The notes under the pieces: generated by a model | Told to the model about the DNA's origin: nothing | The model's input: only the letters and a program-made list of their open reading frames with translations | The model's database searches: none | Made by a program: the position numbers and the translations under genes | Assembly (NCBI GenBank): GCA_947245485.1 | Contig: CAMXOH010000005.1 | Span: 1 to 37,745, forward strand | Source: an uncultured Clostridia bacterium | Lineage (GTDB): Bacteria > Bacillota > Clostridia > Christensenellales > Borkfalkiaceae | DNA: 37,745 nt | Direction of reading: 5' to 3' | Shown here: positions 24,902 through 31,859 of the stretch, in pieces | Position numbering within the stretch: the stretch's first letter is position 1 | How the letters are laid out: the number at the start of each line of letters is the position of its first letter

Positions 24902-25128
24902 AAAAGTTCCGCCTCCACACACGCCGCTTCGGTTTTTCGCAAAGTGAGTTCATAGCCGCGCAAAGTGATTTCGAGCGGGTCTCCGAGCGGCGCTTTCTTG
25001 CGCATAATAATTTCCGCGCCCGGGGTCACGCCCATATCGAACAGCCTGCGGCGAACTCTTCCCTCGCCCGTAACAGTCTTAATTGTGCCGCGTTCCCCCA
25101 CGGCAAAGTCGCTTAAAAGTTTTAACAT
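24898..25128 (-). CDS. feoA: FeoA-domain protein (second of two)
   Basis: 76 residues with an SH3-like FeoA fold. The signature region RRRLFDMGVTPGAEI is followed by APLGDPLEITLRGYELTLRK. FeoA is a cytoplasmic partner needed for full FeoB function. AAAGGAG precedes the ATG and the stop overlaps the feoB start by ATGA. Upstream, 80 nt separate it from the other FeoA gene. A small GTGGCT/AGCCGC hairpin followed by TTTTTT lies there and could cause partial termination. Confidence 0.93.
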   Translation of the reverse strand: MLKLLSDFAVGERGTIKTVTGEGRVRRRLFDMGVTPGAEIIMRKKAPLGDPLEITLRGYELTLRKTEAACVEAELL

Positions 25129-25208
25129 ATATTCTCCTTTAAAAATATTTATTTCGGTTTACGATTTATTAACCGCGGTTTAGTTTTTAAGCAAAAAATT
25201 CAGCGGCT

Positions 25209-25421
25209 TTAAGCCACTATAATTTTTCCCGCAAGCTGTCTGTCGAGGCAGAGCCTGCCCTCTTTTACGACTACTATGACGCTTCCGCCGCTTGACGATA
25301 GAAGCGTTATTTTACTGCCCTCTGAAATGCCGAGTTCCTTTAAATGCCTTTTTACCTTTTCGTCCGCGCCGACTTTTTTCACTTCGAGTTCTCTCCCCTC
25401 GGGAGCAATAAAGATTGGCAT
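25209..25421 (-). CDS. FeoA-domain protein (first of two)
   Basis: 70 residues with the FeoA fold: KVKRHLKELGISEGSKITLL and a C-terminal LCLDRQLAGKIIV, which matches FeoA tails. It diverges clearly from the second FeoA, so it is an old duplication. I move the start to ATG at 25421 (MPIFIAPEG); the track's TTG is part of the TTGGAGG ribosome site itself. It is the first gene of the feo operon, behind two candidate operator sites. Confidence 0.9.
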   Translation of the reverse strand: MPIFIAPEGRELEVKKVGADEKVKRHLKELGISEGSKITLLSSSGGSVIVVVKEGRLCLDRQLAGKIIVA

Positions 25422-25436
25422 AAACACCTCCAAAAA

Positions 25437-25513
25437 ATTAACCTTGATTAATATTTATTATATTATAGATAAATTTATACTCATTTGTCAACCAAAAAAT
25501 AACCTCAGTTAAT
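25437..25513 (-). promoter_or_regulatory. feo promoter with two flanking operator-like repeats
   Basis: On the minus strand TTGACA (25486-25491) and TATAAT (25462-25467) are 18 bp apart. Two similar dyads flank them: 25437-25452 (plus strand ATTAACCTTGATTAAT) and 25499-25513 (plus strand ATAACCTCAGTTAAT), about 61 bp apart. They share TAACCT...TTAAT and resemble sites of DtxR-family metalloregulators. The regulator encoded at 25738 is the obvious candidate; binding is inferred. Confidence 0.6.
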
Positions 25514-25575
25514 ATTTTTTTGCACAAAAAATAAATTTTTAACGCAAAATAAAAAAGTTATCTTATCAACCGCAT

Positions 25576-25615
25576 TGAAAAACGCCGCCCTGCGCAAATT
25601 TTGCAGGGCGGCGTT
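25576..25615 (-). terminator. Terminator of the DtxR-family gene
   Basis: On the minus strand a 13-bp perfect stem AACGCCGCCCTGC/GCAGGGCGGCGTT is followed by a short T-tract. It lies about 120 bp past the stop at 25738. The rest of the 25514-25737 gap is AT-rich with no gene recognised. Confidence 0.7.
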
Positions 25616-25737
25616 GCCGTAGTTTCCATAAAGCAAATATTATCTTTTAAAATTATGCCGTGTATTAACAGGGTAACGTGTTGCGTTCATTTAATAGTTC
25701 TCAATTCTTTATGGATAGAGCGATTTAATCTTCTGTT

Positions 25738-26103
25738 TTATTTGTTTTTTTCTACGAATTGCTTGATGGCGCCGTACGTTGCCTCGGAAAGAACGTGCTC
25801 CATTTCGCACGCGTCCCTCTCCGCGTCCAATTCGTTTACGCCCAAATTTTGCAAAAAGGTTTTAATCGTGCAATGTTTTTCATATATATACTCTGCATAG
25901 CTTTCGCCCTTTTGTGTCAGGTAAATGTGCATTCCGTCGCAGTCTACAAGCTGTTCGGCTTGCAGAATTTTAACGGCTTTTTGCACGGCGGGCTGTGATA
26001 CGCCTATGCGCCGCGCCACGTCAACCCTATGCACGAACTCTTTTTCGCGCGACAGGAGCAATATACATTCCAAATAATCTTCCGACGATTGATTTCTTTT
26101 CAT
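25738..26103 (-). CDS. DtxR/MntR-family metal-dependent repressor
   Basis: 121 residues. A winged helix (SSEDYLECILLL ... VDVARRIGVSQPAVQKAVKIL) precedes a dimerisation and metal-binding domain. Metal ligands can be placed: DYLE at the N-terminus, His in KHCTI, and DACEMEH near the end. The C-x-x-E-H pattern is that of iron-responsive DtxR/IdeR, where MntR has E-x-x-E-H. With the feo operon immediately downstream, iron is the likely effector (inference). It lacks the SH3-like C-terminal domain of long DtxR. I place the start at 26103, 7 nt after a TATAAT box; the track's 12 extra codons run through the promoter. Confidence 0.88.
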   Translation of the reverse strand: MKRNQSSEDYLECILLLSREKEFVHRVDVARRIGVSQPAVQKAVKILQAEQLVDCDGMHIYLTQKGESYAEYIYEKHCTIKTFLQNLGVNELDAERDACEMEHVLSEATYGAIKQFVEKNK

Positions 26104-26110
26104 AATATTA

Positions 26111-26139
26111 ATTATAGAACAATATGCGCGGTATGTCAA
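26111..26139 (-). promoter_or_regulatory. Promoter of the DtxR-family gene, ATG 7 nt after -10
   Basis: TTGACA (26134-26139), 17 bp, TATAAT (26111-26116) on the minus strand. Seven nt then lead to ATG. Predicted leaderless; no ribosome site is present. Confidence 0.75.
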
Positions 26140-26143
26140 GACG

Positions 26144-26356
26144 CTAATCTTCCAATCCGAGAAGATAATCAGCCGAAACGTCGAGATAACGGCATAAAAG
26201 AAACAGAGTATCTATGCTCGGCTCGCTTTTGCCAGACTTGTAATCCGATATGCACTGTTTGGATACATTCGCCGCTTTTGCAAGTTCTGTCTGCTTTACG
26301 TCGGAATATTTCAGCCATTCGTTGAACCTCGCCTGAAACTTCGTAATCTTTTCCAT
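26144..26356 (-). CDS. Small XRE-family (Cro/CI type) HTH regulator
   Basis: 70 residues, nearly all a HTH_3 domain: KQTELAKAANVSKQCISDYKSG, then SIDTLFLLCRYLDVSADYLLGLED, the classic ending of Bacillota XRE regulators. No effector domain is attached. It is divergent from the DUF975 gene at 26493 and upstream of the DtxR-family gene. The ATG lies 8 nt after a TATAAT box without a good -35, so it may be leaderless or activator-dependent. Target genes are unknown. Confidence 0.88.
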   Translation of the reverse strand: MEKITKFQARFNEWLKYSDVKQTELAKAANVSKQCISDYKSGKSEPSIDTLFLLCRYLDVSADYLLGLED

Positions 26357-26492
26357 ACGCGGTAATTATAGGCATTTTAGTAAGTTAATAACTGATAAGT
26401 ACGCTAATACCTTACTTTTTTGAAAAATTTGTCAATATTTCGTAGACTTAAACAGTAGTATTATACTATATAATTTGGAGGATTTGAAAAAA

Positions 26493-27182
26493 ATGGTAAA
26501 AGCTAAGGATTTAAGAAATCAGGCTTGGACAGCTCTTAAAGGTAATTGGGGTACCATGGCGCTTTGCGCGCTCATTTACGAACTCATACTCGGAGCTTGC
26601 GCAGGACTTGCATTCTTTTTTATCGGCGGAGTCGCGCTTTTGGTTCTTTCGGGACCTCTCGCTCTCGGTTTTGCAATTCTCGGATTGCGCGTAATCAGGG
26701 GCGGCGCGTACGTTAAAGTGGAAAATCTTTTCGACGGTTTCAAGAACTTCGGCAAGGCATTCCTTTTACACCTGATTAACAGCATTTTCATCGCTCTGTG
26801 GACGCTTCTTCTCATCGTTCCCGGAATCATCAAAACTCTTTCGTATTCGATGAGCGCTTACATACTTGCTGATAATCCCGATATGGACCCCAACGAAGCG
26901 AGAAAGCAGTCTATGGCAATGATGAAAGGACATAAGTGGAGACTGTTCTGTCTTCATTTCAGCTTCATCGGTTGGTTGCTTCTTTGCATACTTACGTTCG
27001 GCATTCTTACGTTCTGGATTATGCCCTACGAGCAGTCGGCTGTTGCGGCATTCTATCAGGATTTACTTGCAAGAAACGGCGCGGCTAACCCCGTAGCTCC
27101 CGCGGCGCTTCCCGAAGCGGCGGAAGAACCTGCACCCGAAACGGCGGAAAATTCGGTGGAAAATTCGGGCGACGCAGAATAA
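26493..27182 (+). CDS. DUF975 membrane protein
   Basis: 229 residues. The amino-terminal LRNQAWTALKGNWGTMALCALIYEL and the repeated helical pattern identify DUF975. About five transmembrane helices are predicted, two forming the AFFFIGGVALLVLSGPLALGF region. The segment MDPNEARKQSMAMMKGHKWRLF is the conserved cytoplasmic loop of the family. The C-terminal 35 residues are an Ala/Pro/Glu-rich tail. I take the start at 26493; the track's TTG is the TTGGAGG ribosome site. Function is unknown. Confidence 0.85.
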   Translation: MVKAKDLRNQAWTALKGNWGTMALCALIYELILGACAGLAFFFIGGVALLVLSGPLALGFAILGLRVIRGGAYVKVENLFDGFKNFGKAFLLHLINSIFIALWTLLLIVPGIIKTLSYSMSAYILADNPDMDPNEARKQSMAMMKGHKWRLFCLHFSFIGWLLLCILTFGILTFWIMPYEQSAVAAFYQDLLARNGAANPVAPAALPEAAEEPAPETAENSVENSGDAE

Positions 27183-27220
27183 TTAAATTTTTAAAAAAAT
27201 TAAATAAACGTATAATACTT

Positions 27221-27260
27221 AAAAAACACGCTTACGGCTTAGCCGCAAGCGTGTTTTTTT
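27221..27260. terminator. Bidirectional terminator between DUF975 gene and prfA
   Basis: The stem AAAAAACACGCTT/AAGCGTGTTTTTT has an inner CGGC-TTA-GCCG extension and lies between two convergent genes. A- and T-runs on both sides suit termination in both directions. Confidence 0.88.
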
Positions 27261-27268
27261 ATTTATAC

Positions 27269-28351
27269 TTATTCCTCTTCGCCCGCCAAAATAGCTTCGC
27301 GCTCGGCAACCGCAAGCGCTTCAATCATTTCCTCAATATCGCCCATTATGAACGTATCGAGCGAATACAGCGACAGTCCGATACGGTGGTCTGTTACTCT
27401 GCCCTGCGGGAAATTGTAAGTTCTTATGCGTTCGCTCCTGTCGCCGCGTCCGACAAGGCTCTTTCTGTGCTCGTCGTAAGCGGACTGATTCTGAGTGCTG
27501 TAATAGTCGTAAAGACGAGAACGCAGTACTTTAAACGCTTTGTCTTTATTTTTAAGCTGACTTCTTTCATCCTGACAGGTAACGACTATTCCCGTGGGGA
27601 AATGCGTTATGCGTATCGCCGTTTCCGTCTTGTTTACTTTCTGTCCGCCCGCGCCCGAAGAGCGGTAAACGTCCACGCGTATATCCTCGTCCTTGATTTC
27701 GACTTCGACGTCCTCCGCTTCGGGCAGAACGGCAACCGTCGCCGTAGAGGTATGGACGCGCCCCTGCGATTCCGTTTCGGGTACGCGCTGTACGCGGTGA
27801 ACGCCGCTTTCGAATTTGAGCTGTTTGTATGCGTCCCTGCCGCAAACGTTGAATACAATTTCTTTGATTCCGCCGAGTTCGGTTTCGTTCATTACCACTA
27901 CTTCGACTTTAAGACGGTGATGTTCGCAATAGTTTAAATACATCCTGTAAAGCTCGTAAGCGAACAGCGCGGCTTCCTCGCCGCCCGCTCCTCCGCGGAT
28001 TTCCATAATGCAGTTTCTGTCGTCATTCTTATCCTTGGGCAGAAGGAGAATTTTAATTTCTTCTTTAAGCGCGGCAAGTTTTTCGCGGCAGTCGCCCACT
28101 TCGTTCAAAAGCAGTTCCTTCATCTCCGCGTCCGCTTCGCTCTCCGCCGCTTCCGCCGCGTCGTTCATCTGCTTTAAGGTTTCCGCATACTCGGCGTACT
28201 TTTGCGCAGGCTCGGCAAGTTCGGACTGGTCCTTTGCCGTTTTTGCCCAGAGCGCCGTATCCGAAATAACTTCGGGTTCGCTAAGCCGAACCGACAGTTC
28301 GCAGTAACGTTTGTAAATAGCTTCAAGTTTTACTAAAAATTTCTCTTTCAT
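27269..28351 (-). CDS. prfA: Peptide chain release factor 1
   Basis: RF1 reads UAA and UAG and triggers peptide release. The 360-residue length is canonical. GGAGGEEAALFAYELYRMY is the family block before the anticodon-like PxT motif, here PET in HRVQRVPETESQG near residue 191. The catalytic GGQ is in SSGAGGQKVNKT near 235. It is the last gene of a translation block, directly after the fused PrmC domain that would methylate this GGQ glutamine. A TATAAT 17 nt upstream of the ATG and an AAGG site suggest it also has its own promoter. Confidence 0.96.
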   Translation of the reverse strand: MKEKFLVKLEAIYKRYCELSVRLSEPEVISDTALWAKTAKDQSELAEPAQKYAEYAETLKQMNDAAEAAESEADAEMKELLLNEVGDCREKLAALKEEIKILLLPKDKNDDRNCIMEIRGGAGGEEAALFAYELYRMYLNYCEHHRLKVEVVVMNETELGGIKEIVFNVCGRDAYKQLKFESGVHRVQRVPETESQGRVHTSTATVAVLPEAEDVEVEIKDEDIRVDVYRSSGAGGQKVNKTETAIRITHFPTGIVVTCQDERSQLKNKDKAFKVLRSRLYDYYSTQNQSAYDEHRKSLVGRGDRSERIRTYNFPQGRVTDHRIGLSLYSLDTFIMGDIEEMIEALAVAEREAILAGEEE

Positions 28352-28412
28352 AACAACCTTACGTTGGCATTATAACCGTAATGTACTTTCGGCAAATCAA
28401 ATTTAAATACTT

Positions 28413-28435
28413 AAAGAGGGCGTTTCGCCCTCTTT
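28413..28435. terminator. Hairpin between the DUF1385-PrmC gene and prfA
   Basis: The stem AAAGAGGGCG/CGCCCTCTTT with a TTT loop lies 18 nt past the stop of the fusion gene. Its U-tract is better on the plus strand, so minus-strand termination may be partial. Confidence 0.6.
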
Positions 28436-28452
28436 TTCTTACGTTAAACCGC

Positions 28453-30288
28453 TCAGAACGCGATTTTCAAAAATCTGTCCACTCCGTTTAAATCTTTCAT
28501 AACCATTGCGTAGTCGCGCTTTTCGAATAGTTTCAATATATCCTCGGTCTGCCCCTCGCCGCATTCGAGAAGCAAAACGCCGCCGCGGGCAAGATAGCGC
28601 GTTACCGTCTTTGCGAGCTTGCGGTAGAAATCGAGTCCGTCCTCGCCGCCGTCAAGCGCGATTTTAGGTTCGAATTCACGTACCTCTCTCTGCAACTCTG
28701 CAATTTCGCTGCTCTTTATGTACGGAGGATTACACACTATGAGATTAAATCTTCCTCGTACGGAAGTAAATAAATCGCTTTGAATAAAGTTAACGTTTAC
28801 GCCGTTGAGCGCCGCGTTCTCTTTTGCGAGCATAATCGCCGCGTCGGATAAATCCGCGCCGGTAACGCTTATGTTCCTGCCCGCGCAGCTTTTGGCGATA
28901 GATACGGCAATGCAACCCGAACCCGTACACATATCGAGAACTTTATCGCCGTCCTCGATGGTTTTTACGGCGTAATCCGCAAGAATTTCCGTTTCGGGTC
29001 TGGGAATGAGCGCGCGCTCGTCAACCTTGATTTTACAGCCGTAAAATTCGGTGTCGCCTATTATATACCAAAGCGGTCTGCCTGTAAGGCGTTTTTGAAC
29101 TATTTCGTTTATGCGTTTGCTCTCAAACGGCAGTATCACGCGTTCTACGGCAAGTTCGCTTCGCTTTAAGCCGAGAACAAGCGAATATATCCATTCCGCG
29201 TCGCTTGCGTCTATTTGCTTTTCGGCGAATTTTTTCTTAGTCGCTTCGAGCATTTTTGACAAAATACCGTCGGTGACGAATTCCGTTTCGGGAACCGTCG
29301 CATCCGCGTCCATTTCAAGCACTTTATTGAACGCCGCGATTGCAACTTCTACCATTTCTTCGTCTGGTTCGCGCGTCGTCAGCACTTTCTGCAAGAGCTT
29401 GCCGGGCGCCTTGAATATGCCTACGAATTTATTATCGAACTTTGCAAGCAATTTTAAAACTTCATACGAAATTCCCGCTATAATAGGAAGCAGAATAAAT
29501 TCGATGCCTATGTTTATTAAGAATCGCAGTATCCCCGAACTTACGGGTAACAGGTACGCGTAAAACGCCCATGTAGCCGCGGAAATCACAACTATATTGA
29601 TGAAAAGAACGATGAATAAGAACGAAGTTCCGCATCTGTCGTGAATGCGCGAACACTGCATAACCTTTTCGGGCGTAAGTTCGACGCCGCGTTCGAAGGC
29701 GTTGATTGTCTTATGCTCCGCGCCGTGATACATATACAGTCTGCGTATATCGCTCAATACTAAGATAATAGACAGATAAGCTATAAAAATAATTAACTTG
29801 ATTACGCCGAGCAATACGTAATACGCCCAGTGGAACTCGTTTATAACGGGAAAAGGTTTTTGCAATAAACCTACCAGAAAGCGCGGAAGAACGATGAAAA
29901 TACCTATTGCGAGAATTACGCCCAATAATGCGGAAATAAACGAAACAACGTCCATTATGTTGACTTTGAATTTTTCCGCAAAAAGTTTCTTAATCCTTCC
30001 CGGCTCTTCGTCGCTCCCCTCGCCGTAAACCGCGGCGGAGCGCATAAGCGTTTTCGTTCCGCGCACAAGCGAAATTACAAGGTTGAAAATTCCGCGCAAA
30101 AACGGAATTTTAAGAATGCGCGACATATGTTTGCCGCGTTTTATTCTTTTGGCTTCTACCTGAATTTCGCCGTCGGGGTCGCGCACGGCGGTTGCCATAC
30201 ACGTTTTTCCCATCATCATTACGCCTTCAAGAACGGCTTGCCCGCCAATGTATGTACAATTTTTCTTTTTCTTTTCTTTTTTTGCCAT
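28453..30288 (-). CDS. DUF1385 membrane protein fused to PrmC release-factor glutamine methyltransferase
   Basis: A 611-residue fusion. Residues 1 to about 325 are DUF1385: YIGGQAVLEGVMMMG at the start, about four to five membrane helices, and the MYHGAEHKTINAFERG and CSRIHDRCGTSF blocks. From about 360 a complete PrmC/HemK follows: helical N-terminal domain (EWIYSLVLGLKRSELAVER), ALIPRPETEILADYA, SAM loop DMCTGSGCIAVSIA and the catalytic NPPY near 520. No stop, frameshift or internal ribosome site was seen at the junction. PrmC methylates the GGQ glutamine of release factors, and prfA is the next gene. The DUF1385 half tethers the methylase to the membrane; its own role is unknown. Confidence 0.92.
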   Translation of the reverse strand: MAKKEKKKKNCTYIGGQAVLEGVMMMGKTCMATAVRDPDGEIQVEAKRIKRGKHMSRILKIPFLRGIFNLVISLVRGTKTLMRSAAVYGEGSDEEPGRIKKLFAEKFKVNIMDVVSFISALLGVILAIGIFIVLPRFLVGLLQKPFPVINEFHWAYYVLLGVIKLIIFIAYLSIILVLSDIRRLYMYHGAEHKTINAFERGVELTPEKVMQCSRIHDRCGTSFLFIVLFINIVVISAATWAFYAYLLPVSSGILRFLINIGIEFILLPIIAGISYEVLKLLAKFDNKFVGIFKAPGKLLQKVLTTREPDEEMVEVAIAAFNKVLEMDADATVPETEFVTDGILSKMLEATKKKFAEKQIDASDAEWIYSLVLGLKRSELAVERVILPFESKRINEIVQKRLTGRPLWYIIGDTEFYGCKIKVDERALIPRPETEILADYAVKTIEDGDKVLDMCTGSGCIAVSIAKSCAGRNISVTGADLSDAAIMLAKENAALNGVNVNFIQSDLFTSVRGRFNLIVCNPPYIKSSEIAELQREVREFEPKIALDGGEDGLDFYRKLAKTVTRYLARGGVLLLECGEGQTEDILKLFEKRDYAMVMKDLNGVDRFLKIAF

Positions 30289-30364
30289 AACTTAAAGTCA
30301 CTTTATATCTTCTTTGTTATCAGATTACGGAAAATAATACGTTTTCAGTCCTGAAAATAAATAT

Positions 30365-30385
30365 AGCCCCAATTTAATTGGAGCC
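30365..30385 (-). terminator. Probable terminator of rpmE
   Basis: On the minus strand GGCTCCAATT/AATTGGGGCT forms a stem with a tiny loop and one or two G-U pairs, followed by TATATTTATTTT. It separates rpmE from the fusion gene, though read-through is likely. Confidence 0.5.
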
Positions 30386-30397
30386 ACATTCGTTTGT

Positions 30398-30601
30398 TTA
30401 GATATTATATCTTTTCTTAAACTTGTCTACACGGCCGCCTGTATCAACAAGCTTCTGTTTACCGGTAAAGAAAGGATGGCACTTATCGCATATGTCCACT
30501 TTCAGAGTATCAACTTTCTTTGTAGTGCCGGTTTTGAACGTAGCTCCGCATGCGCATACAACCGTCACTTCGTGATAGTCGGGATGTATTTCGGGCTTCA
30601 T
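30398..30601 (-). CDS. rpmE: 50S ribosomal protein L31, zinc form
   Basis: 67 residues beginning [16 protein letters not shown], typical L31. The four-cysteine zinc site is intact (VCACG and [10 protein letters not shown]), so this is the zinc-binding C+ form. The tail [13 protein letters not shown] is canonical. GTGAGG precedes the ATG and a good promoter lies at 30640-30668. It heads the translation block with the PrmC fusion and prfA downstream, an arrangement related to the common Bacillota rpmE-DUF1385-prmC-prfA order. Confidence 0.97.
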   Translation of the reverse strand: MKPEIHPDYHEVTVVCACGATFKTGTTKKVDTLKVDICDKCHPFFTGKQKLVDTGGRVDKFKKRYNI

Positions 30602-30639
30602 AACTTTTTACCTCACTTAATTTCTTGTAATACCCCTCA

Positions 30640-30668
30640 ATTATATACAAAACGGACTTGCAAGTCAA
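30640..30668 (-). promoter_or_regulatory. Promoter of rpmE
   Basis: TTGACT (30663-30668), 17 bp, TATAAT (30640-30645) on the minus strand, with a leader of about 32 nt. Confidence 0.75.
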
Positions 30669-30770
30669 TTAATTTCATTAACTCATTTAAAAAATAATAT
30701 TTTGTTATTTTTGCCCGAAAAGCCTTATGTTACTATACACATTGTCAACCAAATAAATGCGGCAATTTAG

Positions 30771-30799
30771 TTGCCAATTTCCGTAATTTAGCGTATAAT
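30771..30799 (+). promoter_or_regulatory. Promoter of the zinc-ADH-like gene, ATG 9 nt after -10
   Basis: TTGCCA (30771-30776), 17 bp, TATAAT (30794-30799), then 9 nt to ATG at 30809. A GAGG lies between them and would be mostly upstream of +1. Confidence 0.65.
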
Positions 30800-30808
30800 G
30801 AGGTAACT

Positions 30809-31831
30809 ATGGATAACTGGGTACTCAAAGGCGTACGCAATCTTGTAAACGAAACCGCGGAAACGAAAGAAATTTCGCCGACGCAAGTCAAGGTTAAAGT
30901 TACGCATCTTCTCATTTCCAATTTCGACGCGCTTATTTTCAACGGAGACGTTGCGGCGCAATACCCCAAGACTATCGGCAGGTTTGCCGTAGGTCTTGTA
31001 ACCGAAGTCGGCGAACAGTGTTACGGCGTTAAAAAGGGCGAGAGAGTTTACCTCGAATCGGCTAAATCCTGCGGCTCGTGCTACAACTGCAAGAGCGGTA
31101 AACGCGACAGGTGCGACGACATACAGCTTGCGGGCAGGGATTTCGACGGATTCCTGCGCGATTTCGTCGTATGCGAATATACGGAAGTTTCGCCTCTTCC
31201 CGATTCCGTGGACAATTTGCAGGCGCTGTGCATAGAAATGGTCGGCATTGCCGAAAATATCTATGATAAACTTAATCTGTCCGCGGGTCAGAGAGTCGCC
31301 GTTGTGGGACAGGATTGCCTCGGCAATATAATAGCGCAGGTTCTGCAATACCATAAGGTTATACCTATCGTTATAGACAATAACCCCGGTAATCTCGAAA
31401 AGGCGAAAAAATGCGGCATTTACTACGCGTTCCCCGCCGACGACGCTATTATAGATAACGTTATGGAAGCTACTAACGGGAATTTATGCGACGCCGCCGT
31501 CTATTCGGCAAGTTCGCGCCTGCCTATTTCCTTGCCTTCGCGCATTATCGGCAAGAAAAAGTCGCTTATTTTAAGCGGGTTCACTTCATTGCACAGCGCG
31601 TTCGACGCACGCGATATTCTCGAAAAGGATTTAACCGTGTTCGGCGTGACGAGCGCGGCAAACTATACGGATTCCGTAATCAATATGCTTTTGCACGGCG
31701 CGGTGAACACAGACTGCTTCGACAAAGAGATTATAAGCCAGTTTGACCCTGTAAGGGTTCTTACCGAACGTTGCGAAAACATATCCTCGTCAGCCAACAG
31801 CAAACTAACCGTACTTAAAATGATTTTCTGA
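30809..31831 (+). CDS. Medium-chain (zinc alcohol dehydrogenase-like) protein lacking catalytic zinc ligands
   Basis: 340 residues of the MDR superfamily: GroES-like N-domain, then a Rossmann domain with RVAVVGQDCLGNIIAQV. The structural zinc lobe is intact (CGSCYNCKSGKRDRC). The catalytic zinc positions are changed: the usual CGxD reads SNFD, and the GHE motif reads GRF. A classical zinc-dependent alcohol dehydrogenase reaction is therefore unlikely. It could be a zinc-independent reductase or a subunit of a pathway enzyme. It is followed 28 nt later by the second cardiolipin synthase, probably on one transcript. Confidence 0.8.
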   Translation: MDNWVLKGVRNLVNETAETKEISPTQVKVKVTHLLISNFDALIFNGDVAAQYPKTIGRFAVGLVTEVGEQCYGVKKGERVYLESAKSCGSCYNCKSGKRDRCDDIQLAGRDFDGFLRDFVVCEYTEVSPLPDSVDNLQALCIEMVGIAENIYDKLNLSAGQRVAVVGQDCLGNIIAQVLQYHKVIPIVIDNNPGNLEKAKKCGIYYAFPADDAIIDNVMEATNGNLCDAAVYSASSRLPISLPSRIIGKKKSLILSGFTSLHSAFDARDILEKDLTVFGVTSAANYTDSVINMLLHGAVNTDCFDKEIISQFDPVRVLTERCENISSSANSKLTVLKMIF

Positions 31832-31859
31832 ACCGCGCCGTTAAAAGGGTTCCCCGTTT

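Noticed and set aside
26365-26393. Complete sigma-A promoter for the XRE gene
   Set aside because: TATAAT is clear, but no spacing from 16 to 19 bp gives a credible -35 or an extended -10, so only the -10 is mentioned.
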